NCBI RefSeq assembly: GCF_946480185.1
Contig: NZ_CAMLIG010000001.1
Coordinates: 62,001 to 126,000, forward strand
From: an uncultured Pedobacter sp.
GTDB lineage: Bacteria; Bacteroidota; Bacteroidia; Sphingobacteriales; Sphingobacteriaceae
Length of the DNA: 64,000 nucleotides
Direction of reading: 5' to 3'
Under the pieces are notes generated by a model. That model saw nothing but the letters and a program-made list of their open reading frames with translations. It was not told where the DNA came from and ran no database searches. Shown here piece by piece: positions 9,085-18,740 of the stretch. Every line of letters begins with the position of its first letter. Positions within the stretch are counted from its first letter, which is position 1. A program made the translations under genes and the position numbers.

Positions 9085-10104
9085 TTCTCCGTCTTTATTG
9101 TTTTCGTCAACAATCAACACCTCAACTTTTACTTTTAAATCATCGTAAAATTTAAGTTTAAAAAATCCTTTTGCAGACATTGCAAACCTGGAATATTTAC
9201 TGTTCATTACATAGGTTGATTTTGACGCCGCACCACTCACAATAAAATTGTTGTGGTATTTTTCTATAAACTGCAAATTATGTTCATGTCCGGCAACATA
9301 CGTTAAACCCGGATAATTTCTAAACATTGCTTTTAATCTTTTTCTTAGAATCCTAAATTTCGGATTCGAGAGATCTTCTTTTGCGCCGAAATATTTGCGA
9401 TACATAGGCAATAGCGAGCCAATGAAAGGTAAAGGCAAATAAGCGTTCTTTTTATAAAGGGTAAATGGGAAAAGGTGATGCTTGATTTTATACTTTCCGC
9501 CATGTAAAGAATTGCTGTAAATTGGATAATGCCCGGCAACCAAAATTCGTTTATTTTTATGTTTTATTAACAGACTTTCAAGTTGGGTAAAAAAATCTTC
9601 TTCATTTTCTTGATCACATCCACAGCTTTTCCCAATTTGTTTTTTTCCTTTTTGCACCCACCATTGTGTGTTTATGGTAATTATTATTACAAAATCGTTA
9701 CTGAAAACTACCGCCGGTCCGGGACAACCGTTTTCTGGAAAAAAAACTTTTTGAGGACCAAATAAATTATTAAGATAATCCTCTTGCCTGAGAACATAAG
9801 CTAAACCGTCGCTTTTTCCTTTATTCCAATCATGGTTACCCGAAATAAAAGCAACTTTTCCATTAAAATCTTTAACAGCATTAAAATGTGCCTTTAATAC
9901 CATTTCAGCGTCTTCACGCAAAACATCTTCTTTTGCTGGCAATCCGTGTGGGTAAACATTATCTCCCAAAAATAAAACCAGAGATTCAGTTGAATTAGGT
10001 AAATGGTTGTTTAATAAAGTTAAAATCTCGTCGGGCTGTTTTCGCTTTACGTTTCCAGAATCACCAATGAGCAAAACTTCGTACGCCAGATTATGTTTAG
10101 TCAT
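9058..10104 (-). CDS. Calcineurin-like metallophosphoesterase
   Basis: A 348-residue dinuclear metallophosphatase. The metal-binding blocks are in order: GDSG (14-17), GDN (47-49), GNHD (89-92), GHYP (191-194) and GHEHN (272-276). The first block lacks the usual DxH His, as in purple-acid-phosphatase-like members. No signal peptide is visible, so it is likely cytoplasmic. The substrate is not predictable. Its gene converges with the lipid kinase gene, with 27 bases of overlap. Confidence 0.85.
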   Translation of the reverse strand: MTKHNLAYEVLLIGDSGNVKRKQPDEILTLLNNHLPNSTESLVLFLGDNVYPHGLPAKEDVLREDAEMVLKAHFNAVKDFNGKVAFISGNHDWNKGKSDGLAYVLRQEDYLNNLFGPQKVFFPENGCPGPAVVFSNDFVIIITINTQWWVQKGKKQIGKSCGCDQENEEDFFTQLESLLIKHKNKRILVAGHYPIYSNSLHGGKYKIKHHLFPFTLYKKNAYLPLPFIGSLLPMYRKYFGAKEDLSNPKFRILRKRLKAMFRNYPGLTYVAGHEHNLQFIEKYHNNFIVSGAASKSTYVMNSKYSRFAMSAKGFFKLKFYDDLKVKVEVLIVDENNKDGELVYDGWMN

Positions 10105-10193
10105 ATTGTTAATCTACAAAAAAAACACCAACTTTAATTTTGATGTAAATAATTTAATATTGATTTCTTAAATTAACGGCAAAACCGCTATGT

Positions 10194-10994
10194 ATGAAGA
10201 ACTTCTACTTTTTATTACTATGTTTAATCGCACACCTTGGACTGAAAGCACAAGATAATTATGGACCAAAAATTACTGCTTTGGGCACAGCAGGCGTGGC
10301 TTTGCAAGATGTGTGGTCATCCAGTAAAAACCAAGCCGGAATTGCTGCCCTAAAAAATCCAATTATTGCTGCAGGTTACGAAAACAGATTTGGCACCCAG
10401 GAACTCAGTACAAAATCGGCCGTTTTTGCGCTACCAATTAAAAATTACGCTATCGGGGCGGCCTTTCAAACTTATGGTATCGATGCTTATAACGAAATTA
10501 AAACGGGAATTAGTTTGGCAAAATCATTTGGCCCAAAATTACTAATAGGCGTTGGATTAAATTATCACCAATTGAGCATCACCAACTACGGAAATGCGAA
10601 TGCTTTTAGTATAGAACTGGGCTTACAGTACCAGGTGTTTCCAAATTTGTGGCTAGCTTCTCACATTGCCAACCCTAACCAAAGTAAATATGGAGATAGT
10701 ACAGATCAAATTATTCCAGCGCATATACAATTTGGTGGCACCTATGTTTTTTCTGATCAATTATTGATAACTACAGAAATTGCAAAAGTTTTAGACAGTG
10801 GGGCTGATTTTAAAACAGGCATTGAATATAAAGTGATAAAGTTTGTTGCTTTAAGGGGTGGTATTTCTGTAAATCCTTTTAAACAGTATGCAGGATTTGG
10901 AGTCAACTATGAAAAAGTAAATATTGATTTTGCTGTTGCCTCGCATCCCGTATTGGGATATTCACCTCAAATATCTTTAGGTTATGAGTTTTAA
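10194..10994 (+). CDS. PorV/FadL-like outer-membrane beta-barrel protein
   Basis: A 266-residue secreted protein with a signal ending in LKAQ (about residue 19). Right after it is GTAGVALQD and SSKNQAGIA, the N-terminal pattern of PorV/PorQ/FadL-like barrels of Bacteroidota. The rest is alternating beta strands ending in LGYEF, a typical C-terminal barrel strand with a terminal Phe. The stop overlaps the start of the next gene by 11 bases, so the pair is translationally coupled. A role in secretion or in docking to the next gene's barrel is possible; I cannot assign a specific PorV or PorQ identity. Confidence 0.75.
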   Translation: MKNFYFLLLCLIAHLGLKAQDNYGPKITALGTAGVALQDVWSSSKNQAGIAALKNPIIAAGYENRFGTQELSTKSAVFALPIKNYAIGAAFQTYGIDAYNEIKTGISLAKSFGPKLLIGVGLNYHQLSITNYGNANAFSIELGLQYQVFPNLWLASHIANPNQSKYGDSTDQIIPAHIQFGGTYVFSDQLLITTEIAKVLDSGADFKTGIEYKVIKFVALRGGISVNPFKQYAGFGVNYEKVNIDFAVASHPVLGYSPQISLGYEF

Positions 10995-13044
10995 GATAAA
11001 GATATTTTTTATTCTTTTGATGGCCTGCAGTGCTAAAACACTTTTTGCCCAGCAAGATAACGACCCCATAATTGAAGATATCATCGAGAGTGTTGTTGCC
11101 AACCAAACAGAAGATTATGATTATACCGAACTTATTGAACGGCTTAATTATTATAAAAAAAACAAAATTAACCTTAACAGAGCCACAAAAGAGCAATTGC
11201 AGGAATTGGTGTTTTTAAATCCTTTACAAATCAGTGCCTTTTTTGATCATATTGCCACCAATGGAAAATTAATTAACGAGCTAGAGTTACAGAGTATTGC
11301 CGGGTTTGATCTGCAAACGATCAAGAACTTATTATATTTTGCAAATATTAGTGCGCCTACCGGTTTCGAGAATTTTAGCTTTAAGAAAATGTTTGCAGAT
11401 GGTAAAAATGATTTTTTAATCAGGTACAGCAGGTATTTAGAAACACAAAAAGGTTTTACCATTCCCGCCTCATCGGGCAAATCAAGATATTTAGGAACAC
11501 CCGAACGGGTTTTTACACGTTACAGATTCTCGTTCAGTAACAATATCCAGTTTTCTTTAAATTTAGAGAAGGATGCTGGCGAAAAATACTGGAATAACAG
11601 CAACGGACAAACCGGACCTGATTTTGTATCTTCAAGTTTGTATATCAAAGATGTGAAGAGGTTTAAAAAGATTGCACTGGGAGACTACTCTTTGCAGTTC
11701 GGACAAGGCTTAACTTTGTGGAGCGGTTTAGGTTTTGGAAAAGGAGCTGATATTTTTGCAGTAGCCAAACAGGATTTGGGACTAAAACCTTATACGTCGG
11801 TAAATGAATTTTCTTTTTTTAGAGGAGTGGCCACGCAGATTAACTTTGGCGAATTTGATTTTACCCCTTTTATCTCCTACAACAAGCTAGATGCAGGTGT
11901 TGCATTAAACCCACTCACTAATCTGGAAGATATTTCGTCTTTACAGCAGAGCGGTTTACACAGGACAGAAAGCGAGCTAAAAAACAGAAGACGGGTTGGT
12001 CAGCTGGTTTTTGGCGGCAATTTGCAATACAACCATAAAAAGCTTTCTTTGGGGTTAACGGCATATCACTCTACATACGCACAAAATTTTGCCCCCGGAA
12101 ATGCACTTTACAATAAATTTGATTTTAGTGGAAAGCAATTAGATAATGTTGGCTTTAATTATAGCTATACATTAAATAACACCTATTTTTATGGAGAGGT
12201 TGCGCACAGTTTAAAGTATGGTTACGCTTATTTAAATGGATTGATAAGCAGTTTATCTCCTACTGTTTCGGCAGTTTTATTTCACAGAAATTATCAAAAA
12301 GATTATTACTCCTTTTACAATCAGGGAATTGGAGAAAGTAGTACTGCGGTAAACGAAAAAGGATTTTACGGAGGATTACAAGTAAAACCGAGCAGAAAGT
12401 TTGAATTAGATTTTTATACTGATCTTTTTAAGTTTCCGTGGTTAAAATTTGGGGTTGATGCCCCCTCTAGCGGTTACGATATTTTAGGGCAGTTTAGTTA
12501 CATGCCAAATAAGGTTACAAGGTTTACGTTTAGATATCAATTTCAGGACAAGCAGAAAAACTCACCGGTTCAATTGGCTACCAACACCTTAGGTTTTGAG
12601 AAAAAATCTAATTACAGAACGGACGTTCAGTATCAGGTTAGTAAAAGTATTTCTTTAAGAAACCGTATTGAAGTGGTTCAATATCACAAAGAAACTTTAG
12701 CCAATCGTTTTGGATATTTGGCTTATCAGGATATAAATTATAATCCTTTAAGCTCAAAATGGTCAGGAAATATGCGTTTAACGCTTTTTGATACCGACGG
12801 TTTTGACACCCGTATTTACGCTTATGAGAATGATGTTTTGTACGGTTTCTCTATCCCAGGTTTTCAAAACCAAGGTATTAGATTTTACACCAACTTAAGG
12901 TACAATTTAAAACGTGGGTTAGATTTATGGGTTAAATATAGCTACACTAAATACAACGGCGCAACCACAGTTGGTTCGGCACTTGACGAAATCCAAGGCG
13001 ACAACCGTTCTGAAGCAAAACTGCAACTAAGAATTCAATTTTAG
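10984..13044 (+). CDS. Helix-hairpin-helix outer-membrane barrel protein (ComEA-like N-terminus)
   Basis: A 686-residue protein with a signal peptide (ending about FAQQ, residue 24), then a helix-hairpin-helix region at about 62-118 (INLNRATKEQLQEL and ELQSIAGFD) like the DNA-binding domain of ComEA, and then about 530 residues of amphipathic beta strands rich in aromatic residues that end in LQLRIQF. This looks like a large outer-membrane barrel with a periplasmic DNA-binding-type domain. It overlaps the upstream barrel gene and lies three bases before the comEC-like gene, which supports a DNA-uptake role. That role is inference; HhH motifs may also bind other partners. Confidence 0.75.
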   Translation: MSFKIKIFFILLMACSAKTLFAQQDNDPIIEDIIESVVANQTEDYDYTELIERLNYYKKNKINLNRATKEQLQELVFLNPLQISAFFDHIATNGKLINELELQSIAGFDLQTIKNLLYFANISAPTGFENFSFKKMFADGKNDFLIRYSRYLETQKGFTIPASSGKSRYLGTPERVFTRYRFSFSNNIQFSLNLEKDAGEKYWNNSNGQTGPDFVSSSLYIKDVKRFKKIALGDYSLQFGQGLTLWSGLGFGKGADIFAVAKQDLGLKPYTSVNEFSFFRGVATQINFGEFDFTPFISYNKLDAGVALNPLTNLEDISSLQQSGLHRTESELKNRRRVGQLVFGGNLQYNHKKLSLGLTAYHSTYAQNFAPGNALYNKFDFSGKQLDNVGFNYSYTLNNTYFYGEVAHSLKYGYAYLNGLISSLSPTVSAVLFHRNYQKDYYSFYNQGIGESSTAVNEKGFYGGLQVKPSRKFELDFYTDLFKFPWLKFGVDAPSSGYDILGQFSYMPNKVTRFTFRYQFQDKQKNSPVQLATNTLGFEKKSNYRTDVQYQVSKSISLRNRIEVVQYHKETLANRFGYLAYQDINYNPLSSKWSGNMRLTLFDTDGFDTRIYAYENDVLYGFSIPGFQNQGIRFYTNLRYNLKRGLDLWVKYSYTKYNGATTVGSALDEIQGDNRSEAKLQLRIQF

Positions 13045-13047
13045 CCT

Positions 13048-15114
13048 ATGATTGCATATTACAAAACTGAGGTGCCTTTCTTGCGTTTAGTCCTTTTCTT
13101 TATCTTAGGCATAAGTATCTCCATTACCCAAAATCTAGCTGCAAATTTTATCACCGAGTTTGTTTTTTATTGCTCGTGTGGATTAACCTTGTTTTCTGCT
13201 TTTTTTTACCAGCGATCTCAGCTTTATTTAAAAAGAGATTTTACCGGTTTTTTGATTTATTTCACTGTTTTGATGGCTGGTATAGTAATTACCAATCAGC
13301 GAAAAGAAATATACTTCCCAAATCATTTTTCGAAGTTTAAAGCCAGAGAGTTGGTTGCTGTAATAAATGAAAGTCCAAAAATTAAAGGTGACATCGCAAG
13401 GTTTACCGCAAAAATTGAGGGCAATATTACAGACAAAAAAATAACGCCAACTATCGGGAATTTATTGATAGCACTCCGATTTGATAGTACTAAAAATCTA
13501 AATTTAAAATATGGCGATTTAATTATCCTAAAAGCAAAATATCAGGAAACGGAACCTTCCTATAATTTTGCAGAATTCAATTATCGCCGGTTTTTATCGT
13601 TACAAAACATCTACCATCAAACTTTTATTAACCAAAAACAAATTGCTGTTATTGATACCAACAAAGGAAACCCAATTATCGCCTTCGCGTTAAAATTTAC
13701 AGAACAGCAGGTTGCTAAAATAAACAATTACCTAACCGATAAAGATGCAAAAGCTGTAGCATCAACATTGGTTTTAGGTTATAGGCAAACTTTAGACAAG
13801 GATTTGCTATTAACCTACTCAAACACAGGAACTATGCATGTGCTATCTGTTTCGGGAATGCATGTTGCGATTGTTGCTATGTTGCTAGATTTTTTGCTCG
13901 GTTTTATGAATCGGAAAAAGAAATTAAAAATTATTAAAACCTTAATTATAATTGCGCTTGTGTGGTTTTACGCTTTAATTACTGGTTTAGCACCTTCTAT
14001 TACACGAGCAGCAATAATGATAACTTTTGTTTTGATTGCGAGAACAAAAGCCAGGCCTGTAAATGTATTTAACGTACTGGGGTTTTCTGCCTTTGTAATT
14101 TTACTTTACAATCCTTTTAGTTTGGTAAATGTAGGTTTTCAGCTCTCTTATATCGCCGTTGGCGGACTAATTTATCTTTATCCTAAAGTAAGTTTATGGT
14201 ACCAGCCAGAAAACAAAATCATAAAATCTATTTGGGCGGTAATGGCAGTTTCTATATCGGCACAAATTGCCACTGCTCCTTTTAGTTTGTTTTATTTCCA
14301 TCAATTTCCGGTTTATTTTATACTCAGCAATGTATTTATTGTAATTCCGGCAACGCTTATCATGTACACAGGTTTCACTTTTTTATTTGTTGCGAGTATA
14401 TTTCCACAGCTAAAACTGATTGCAGTTATTTTAGAAAAGCTCATCCTGTTTAACAACAACGGTTTAAAGTTTATCGAAGAAATTCCACATGCAAACATCA
14501 CCCAAGTATGGTTAAACAAATACGAGATTGTCTTATGTTATTTCTTGATTTTTGCAGTACTGTTCTCATTAAAGCATCTCAAGTTTTTAAGAATGAGTTT
14601 GCTATTATTAGTGGCTTTAATAGTTAGCATTAGCTACAAAGAATTCCAGCATATACAACAAAAGAATGTTGTGTTTTTTGCTTTGAGAAAAAACACCGCC
14701 GTTACCTTTGTTAAAGGAAGAACAGCTATTGTACTTACAGACTTGGATGAAAAAGATTTTACTTACCTGTTTTCTGTAAAACCATACTTAGATAGTTGCC
14801 AAGTAAGCAAGATTCAGCTTTTAAATCCTCACGATACAGCTGGTGAAAAAACATATATATTTGAAGGCAAAGTATTGAAAATCATTGACCAAACCGGTTT
14901 TACAATATCACCGACCAAATATGATTGGTTACTTTTAAGCACTGACCGCATTGTTAATTTAAAACCCATTGTATCATCAAATAACTTTAAAAATTTATTA
15001 ATTGATGGCAGAAACCGGGATTTTGTAATTGAAAAACTTAAAGCACAAGCAAACACATTAAATCTTTCTGTAAAAACGTTAAAAAGAGAATTTGCTGTGG
15101 AATATAAATTTTGA
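13048..15114 (+). CDS. comEC: ComEC/Rec2-like DNA-uptake channel protein
   Basis: A 688-residue polytopic membrane protein. Residues about 1-90 contain membrane helices, 90-205 form the periplasmic DUF4131-type domain, and 240-510 hold the Competence domain with its signature HVLSVSGMHVAIV at 264-276 and GLAPSITRAAIMI. ComEC carries one DNA strand across the inner membrane during transformation. The C-terminal 150 residues (about 540-688) have no metallo-beta-lactamase HxHxDH motif, so this is the short form seen in many Bacteroidota. It follows the HhH-barrel gene by three bases in an apparent three-gene operon. Confidence 0.9.
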   Translation: MIAYYKTEVPFLRLVLFFILGISISITQNLAANFITEFVFYCSCGLTLFSAFFYQRSQLYLKRDFTGFLIYFTVLMAGIVITNQRKEIYFPNHFSKFKARELVAVINESPKIKGDIARFTAKIEGNITDKKITPTIGNLLIALRFDSTKNLNLKYGDLIILKAKYQETEPSYNFAEFNYRRFLSLQNIYHQTFINQKQIAVIDTNKGNPIIAFALKFTEQQVAKINNYLTDKDAKAVASTLVLGYRQTLDKDLLLTYSNTGTMHVLSVSGMHVAIVAMLLDFLLGFMNRKKKLKIIKTLIIIALVWFYALITGLAPSITRAAIMITFVLIARTKARPVNVFNVLGFSAFVILLYNPFSLVNVGFQLSYIAVGGLIYLYPKVSLWYQPENKIIKSIWAVMAVSISAQIATAPFSLFYFHQFPVYFILSNVFIVIPATLIMYTGFTFLFVASIFPQLKLIAVILEKLILFNNNGLKFIEEIPHANITQVWLNKYEIVLCYFLIFAVLFSLKHLKFLRMSLLLLVALIVSISYKEFQHIQQKNVVFFALRKNTAVTFVKGRTAIVLTDLDEKDFTYLFSVKPYLDSCQVSKIQLLNPHDTAGEKTYIFEGKVLKIIDQTGFTISPTKYDWLLLSTDRIVNLKPIVSSNNFKNLLIDGRNRDFVIEKLKAQANTLNLSVKTLKREFAVEYKF

Positions 15115-15445
15115 ATTAACTGTACGAAATATCTTAAAAAAACGCTGCAATACAAAATGAAGTTTGAGCAACTAAAGACATCCAAATCCCAGTCAATTCC
15201 TTCATTTGCGCAATTAAAGTTATAAATGGTGTTCAGGTTCAGTATAGCCAAAACGTAAGAAGTTTAAAATCTAAAATGACTTTAAAAAGCATCAGTAAAG
15301 AGCCCGTTGTGGCTATTGACTTCAGTATCCCAATCGGTTATAGATTAATGGATTTTGATACTTATTGAGCCAAATGGGCGGATAAAAATCCGCATAAAAT
15401 TATCTTGCGAAGGCTTTTAACCATTGCTTTTTTATAAATTGCGCC
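15115..15445 (+). other. Intergenic region with a decayed-looking reading frame and a hairpin
   Basis: No intact gene is evident in these 331 bases. A frame from 15168 to 15368 is open for 66 codons without an early ATG and ends in a barrel-like stretch (VVAIDFSIPIGYRL), perhaps a remnant of an outer-membrane protein; its only ATG is at 15276. A perfect six-base hairpin GCGGAT-AAAA-ATCCGC lies at 15378-15393 without a good T run. Confidence 0.3.
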
Positions 15446-17314
15446 ATGCTTAAAAGCCTTTCTTTTTTTGTTAAATATTATCTTTTTTGGGTAGTATTTT
15501 TTATGCTCAACAAAGTTCTTTTTGAGCTTTGGAATTTTAAAAAATTATCAGTCTTTTCGTTCAAAGAAGTTTTAAATACCTTTTTGTACGGTTTGCACAT
15601 GGACGCCTCAATGGCAGGTTATTTTTGTGCATTACCCTTTCTGTTCGTGATTATAGCTTGGTTTTTTAATAAAGAAACCGTTTCGCTCAAAATAATTAAT
15701 ATTTATACTTATGTGCTCATTATCATCACAGCGATTACAGCTATTATTGATGTAAATATTTACCGCGAATGGGGAACAAAGTTGAACTACAAGGCGATTG
15801 ATTTTATGTTAGAATCGCCTAAAGAAGCTATCGCATCATCTTCCTCCTCTCCTATTTTAAGTAACTTAATTGGACTTATTGTTTTAACTTTTTTAGGAAT
15901 TCTTATTTACCGCAAACTGTTTCCTAACAAAGATCTGGCGCTAAATAACCCGAAATGGATTTTAAAGCCTGTCATCTCAATTTTTATAATTGGATTAACA
16001 TTTTTAGCGATTAGGGGGAGTTTAACGGTTTCCCCGATGAATACCAGTAGAGCTTATTTTAGTCAACATCAGATACTAAATACAGCTGCAATAAATACAA
16101 ATTGGTTCTTAATATCAAATATTTTAAGCCAAAGCAAAATTAAAAGCAATCCATATTTGTATTTTAAACCTAGTGAAGCTATTGCCATACAGGATAGTTT
16201 ATTCAATAAGTCGCAAGCGTTTCCGTCTATTTTAAATACCCCAAAACCTAATATTGTATTAATTATAATGGAAAGTTTTACGGCTGATTTAATTAAAGAA
16301 TTAGGTCCCGAGAAAAATGTAACTCCAAATTTCAGTAAGTTAATTTCCGAAGGTTTATTGTTTACAAATATTTATTCGGCTTCTGACAGAACAGACAAAG
16401 GGCTTGTAGCTGTTTTAAGTGGTTTTCCATCACAAGCCACAGAAACTATCGTCAAAGAAAACGAAAAACAGCTAAAACTGCCCTCCATCTCACAAGAGAT
16501 TAAAAACATTGGTTATCACACGTCATTTATTTATGGTGGTGATTTAAACTTCGATAATTTTAGATCGTACATTATCAGTCATGGTTTTGAGAACGTAAAA
16601 GACCTAAGTGATATAAAAACTAGTGAAAAAATCACGAAATGGGGTGTCGCAGATAATGTAACTATGGCGCAACAACTTAAAGATTTGCAAACCGAAAAGC
16701 AACCGTTCTTTAGTACACTGTTAACGCTATCCAACCATGAACCTTTTTACTTGAAGGGGAACTATAAATTTGGCAATCATACCGTTAACGATATGTTTAG
16801 AAGTACGGCTTTTTTTACAGATTCCGTTTTGTACAATTATATAAACCAAGCAAAAAAACAGGATTGGTATAAAAACACATTGTTTATTTTGGTTGCGGAC
16901 CACGGGCATCGGTTACCAACAGAACAAAATGATATTTTTGAACCCGGAAGATACCATATTCCAGTTTTATTTTTCGGGGGTGCTTTAAAACCCGAATTTA
17001 AAGCCAAAAAAATGGATAAAGTGGGTTGCCAAATTGATATATCTTCGATGCTGTTAAACCAGTTGAACATCAGCGATACCGCTTTCCATTACAGCAAAAA
17101 TTTACTGGCTCCGGCTGTAAAGGGTTTTGCTTTTTACAGTTGGAACAATGGCTTTGGTTTTATCAATGAGGATAAAAAAGCAGTGAGTTTTGACCCTGTT
17201 GGCAATCAAGTTATTTACCAAGATCGGTTTAGTTCTGAAAAAGCAAAAGCAGATGCCCTAATTAACGCGAAAGCTTTGATGCAAAACATTTTTACAGATT
17301 ATATGAAGTATTAA
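15446..17314 (+). CDS. LtaS-like membrane sulfatase/phosphotransferase
   Basis: A 622-residue protein with about five N-terminal membrane helices (residues 10-190) followed by an extracytoplasmic sulfatase-fold domain. Conserved metal and catalytic positions are visible: E276 in IIMESF, the likely Thr nucleophile T316 in DRTDKG, and D485/H486/H488 in VADHGH. This is the architecture of lipoteichoic-acid synthases and related phosphoglycerol or phosphoethanolamine transferases. Gram-negative Bacteroidota lack LTA, so the enzyme probably transfers a phospholipid head group to a glycan or lipid; the acceptor is unknown. It converges with the next gene with five bases between the stops. Confidence 0.88.
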   Translation: MLKSLSFFVKYYLFWVVFFMLNKVLFELWNFKKLSVFSFKEVLNTFLYGLHMDASMAGYFCALPFLFVIIAWFFNKETVSLKIINIYTYVLIIITAITAIIDVNIYREWGTKLNYKAIDFMLESPKEAIASSSSSPILSNLIGLIVLTFLGILIYRKLFPNKDLALNNPKWILKPVISIFIIGLTFLAIRGSLTVSPMNTSRAYFSQHQILNTAAINTNWFLISNILSQSKIKSNPYLYFKPSEAIAIQDSLFNKSQAFPSILNTPKPNIVLIIMESFTADLIKELGPEKNVTPNFSKLISEGLLFTNIYSASDRTDKGLVAVLSGFPSQATETIVKENEKQLKLPSISQEIKNIGYHTSFIYGGDLNFDNFRSYIISHGFENVKDLSDIKTSEKITKWGVADNVTMAQQLKDLQTEKQPFFSTLLTLSNHEPFYLKGNYKFGNHTVNDMFRSTAFFTDSVLYNYINQAKKQDWYKNTLFILVADHGHRLPTEQNDIFEPGRYHIPVLFFGGALKPEFKAKKMDKVGCQIDISSMLLNQLNISDTAFHYSKNLLAPAVKGFAFYSWNNGFGFINEDKKAVSFDPVGNQVIYQDRFSSEKAKADALINAKALMQNIFTDYMKY

Positions 17315-17319
17315 GTCGC

Positions 17320-18219
17320 TTAAAATAGCTCGCTTTTATCCTTAAATCTTTTTTCTTCAACACCTAATCCAAAAAGTGCGAAATCGTACTTAACAGGATC
17401 ATTTGCATCAAATTTTCTCAGGTTTTGCGTAAGTTCCAAAGCGGTTTGCCAGTCGGTTTGCTTTCTATCAATTAAACCTAATCTTCGGGCAACCCGATCC
17501 ACATGAACATCGCATGGGCAAATAAGCTGGTTTGGTTTTATCCTTTTCCAAATCCCAAAATCTACGCCTTTATCATCATCACGCACCATCCAACGCAAAA
17601 ACATATTTAAGCGTTTGCAGGTTGATTTTTGTAATGGCGAAGAAACATGTTTAATGGTTCGGCGGGGAAAATCATCCAAAGAGAAAAAATATGACCTAAA
17701 ATAATTTAGGTTACCCTCAACATTATTTACCGAAAGCTTTGATGCCAAACAAACTTCTGATTTGGAGAGGCCTGTTTTTTCTGTTGGAACGGATGCGTCC
17801 AAGAACCCATCTCGGAAATCTTGCTTTGGATTAAAGGGCAGAAAAGCATCTTCTAAAGATTCAAAATTTGAATAATGCCATTTAAAAAATTCGATAAAAT
17901 AAAGTGTATCCGTAGCGTTAAAAGTTCGATGTTTGAAATTCAGCAAACGTTTCAAATCCGTATCTTCATGGTTTATGATAAAATCATAAGGCGTACCATC
18001 CATCAAGGCAATTAATTCTTTGCACTTATTAATAATCGTTACCCTTTGTCCCCAGGCCAACATTGCGCTCCAAAATCCCATAATTTCTATATCTTGCTGT
18101 TTATTAAAAAGATGTGGTATAGAAATTGGATCTAAAGTAATAAAATTAGGCTGGTTGTAAATTGCAACCTTTGCATCTAAAAAATCCTTTAGGTCAGAAA
18201 ATTTTGAAGGTAGTTTCAA
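17320..18219 (-). CDS. TIGR02757 (DUF2400) family protein
   Basis: A 299-residue protein of the conserved TIGR02757/DUF2400 family, recognised by ICPCDVHVDRVARRLGL and the C-terminal KYDFALFGLG. The region around DVHVDR resembles the helix-hairpin-helix part of HhH-GPD DNA glycosylases, and a nucleic-acid role has been suspected, but no activity is established to my knowledge. No signal peptide or membrane helix. Divergent from the DUF4251 lipoprotein gene with only 28 bases between the starts. Confidence 0.85.
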   Translation of the reverse strand: MKLPSKFSDLKDFLDAKVAIYNQPNFITLDPISIPHLFNKQQDIEIMGFWSAMLAWGQRVTIINKCKELIALMDGTPYDFIINHEDTDLKRLLNFKHRTFNATDTLYFIEFFKWHYSNFESLEDAFLPFNPKQDFRDGFLDASVPTEKTGLSKSEVCLASKLSVNNVEGNLNYFRSYFFSLDDFPRRTIKHVSSPLQKSTCKRLNMFLRWMVRDDDKGVDFGIWKRIKPNQLICPCDVHVDRVARRLGLIDRKQTDWQTALELTQNLRKFDANDPVKYDFALFGLGVEEKRFKDKSELF

Positions 18220-18247
18220 CGTTTTAAATTTAATTAAATCAATTGTT

Positions 18248-18739
18248 ATGAAAAGCTCAATTTATAAAATTTGTTTCGCTTTAAGCTTATGCTTTTTAAT
18301 AGGTGCTTGTGCTTCTCAAAAAGAAAAACAAGCCAGATTAAGTCTTGTTGACAGTCTTGTTAAAGCTAATAATTTTAAATTTGTTGCCCAGCAAGCTAAT
18401 CCGTTAAGATCGAATATTGTATCTCAACGCTTATTACAGCTAGACGGAACTTACTATTTGAAAGTTAGTAAAGATACGATAGACGCTTATCTTCCTTATT
18501 TTGGCGTGGCGCAACAAGCTCCTTTCGGTTCAACTGATAACGGAATTCAGTTTAAAACTACCGATTTTGAATACAGCAAAAAGCAAACAAGTAAGGGGTT
18601 TGAAATAAACATCATCCCGAAAAAAACCGACAAGGCCAACAAGTTATTTTTGAGCATCACTGAAAATGGTGATGCTACATTAAATGTAAACAGCAATAAT
18701 CGGGATGCAATATCCTTTAGCGGAAGTATAGAAAAATAG
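18248..18739 (+). CDS. DUF4251-type lipoprotein
   Basis: A 163-residue lipoprotein with a signal peptide and lipobox IGACAS (Cys21). The mature domain (about 40-163) matches my memory of the DUF4251 family of Bacteroidota: LDGTYYLKVSKDTIDAYLPY, GVAQQAPFG, then a beta-rich C-terminus. Function unknown. It likely sits in the periplasm or on the inner face of the outer membrane. It has its own transcription unit and ends just before a palindromic extragenic repeat. Confidence 0.82.
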   Translation: MKSSIYKICFALSLCFLIGACASQKEKQARLSLVDSLVKANNFKFVAQQANPLRSNIVSQRLLQLDGTYYLKVSKDTIDAYLPYFGVAQQAPFGSTDNGIQFKTTDFEYSKKQTSKGFEINIIPKKTDKANKLFLSITENGDATLNVNSNNRDAISFSGSIEK

Positions 18740-18740
18740 T

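Noticed and set aside
14829..15251. 140-codon minus-strand frame at the end of comEC
   Set aside because: Mostly antisense to comEC; no motif or start context supports it.
15378..15393. GCGGAT hairpin as terminator before the LtaS-like gene
   Set aside because: No T run on either strand; kept only as a note in the spacer entry.
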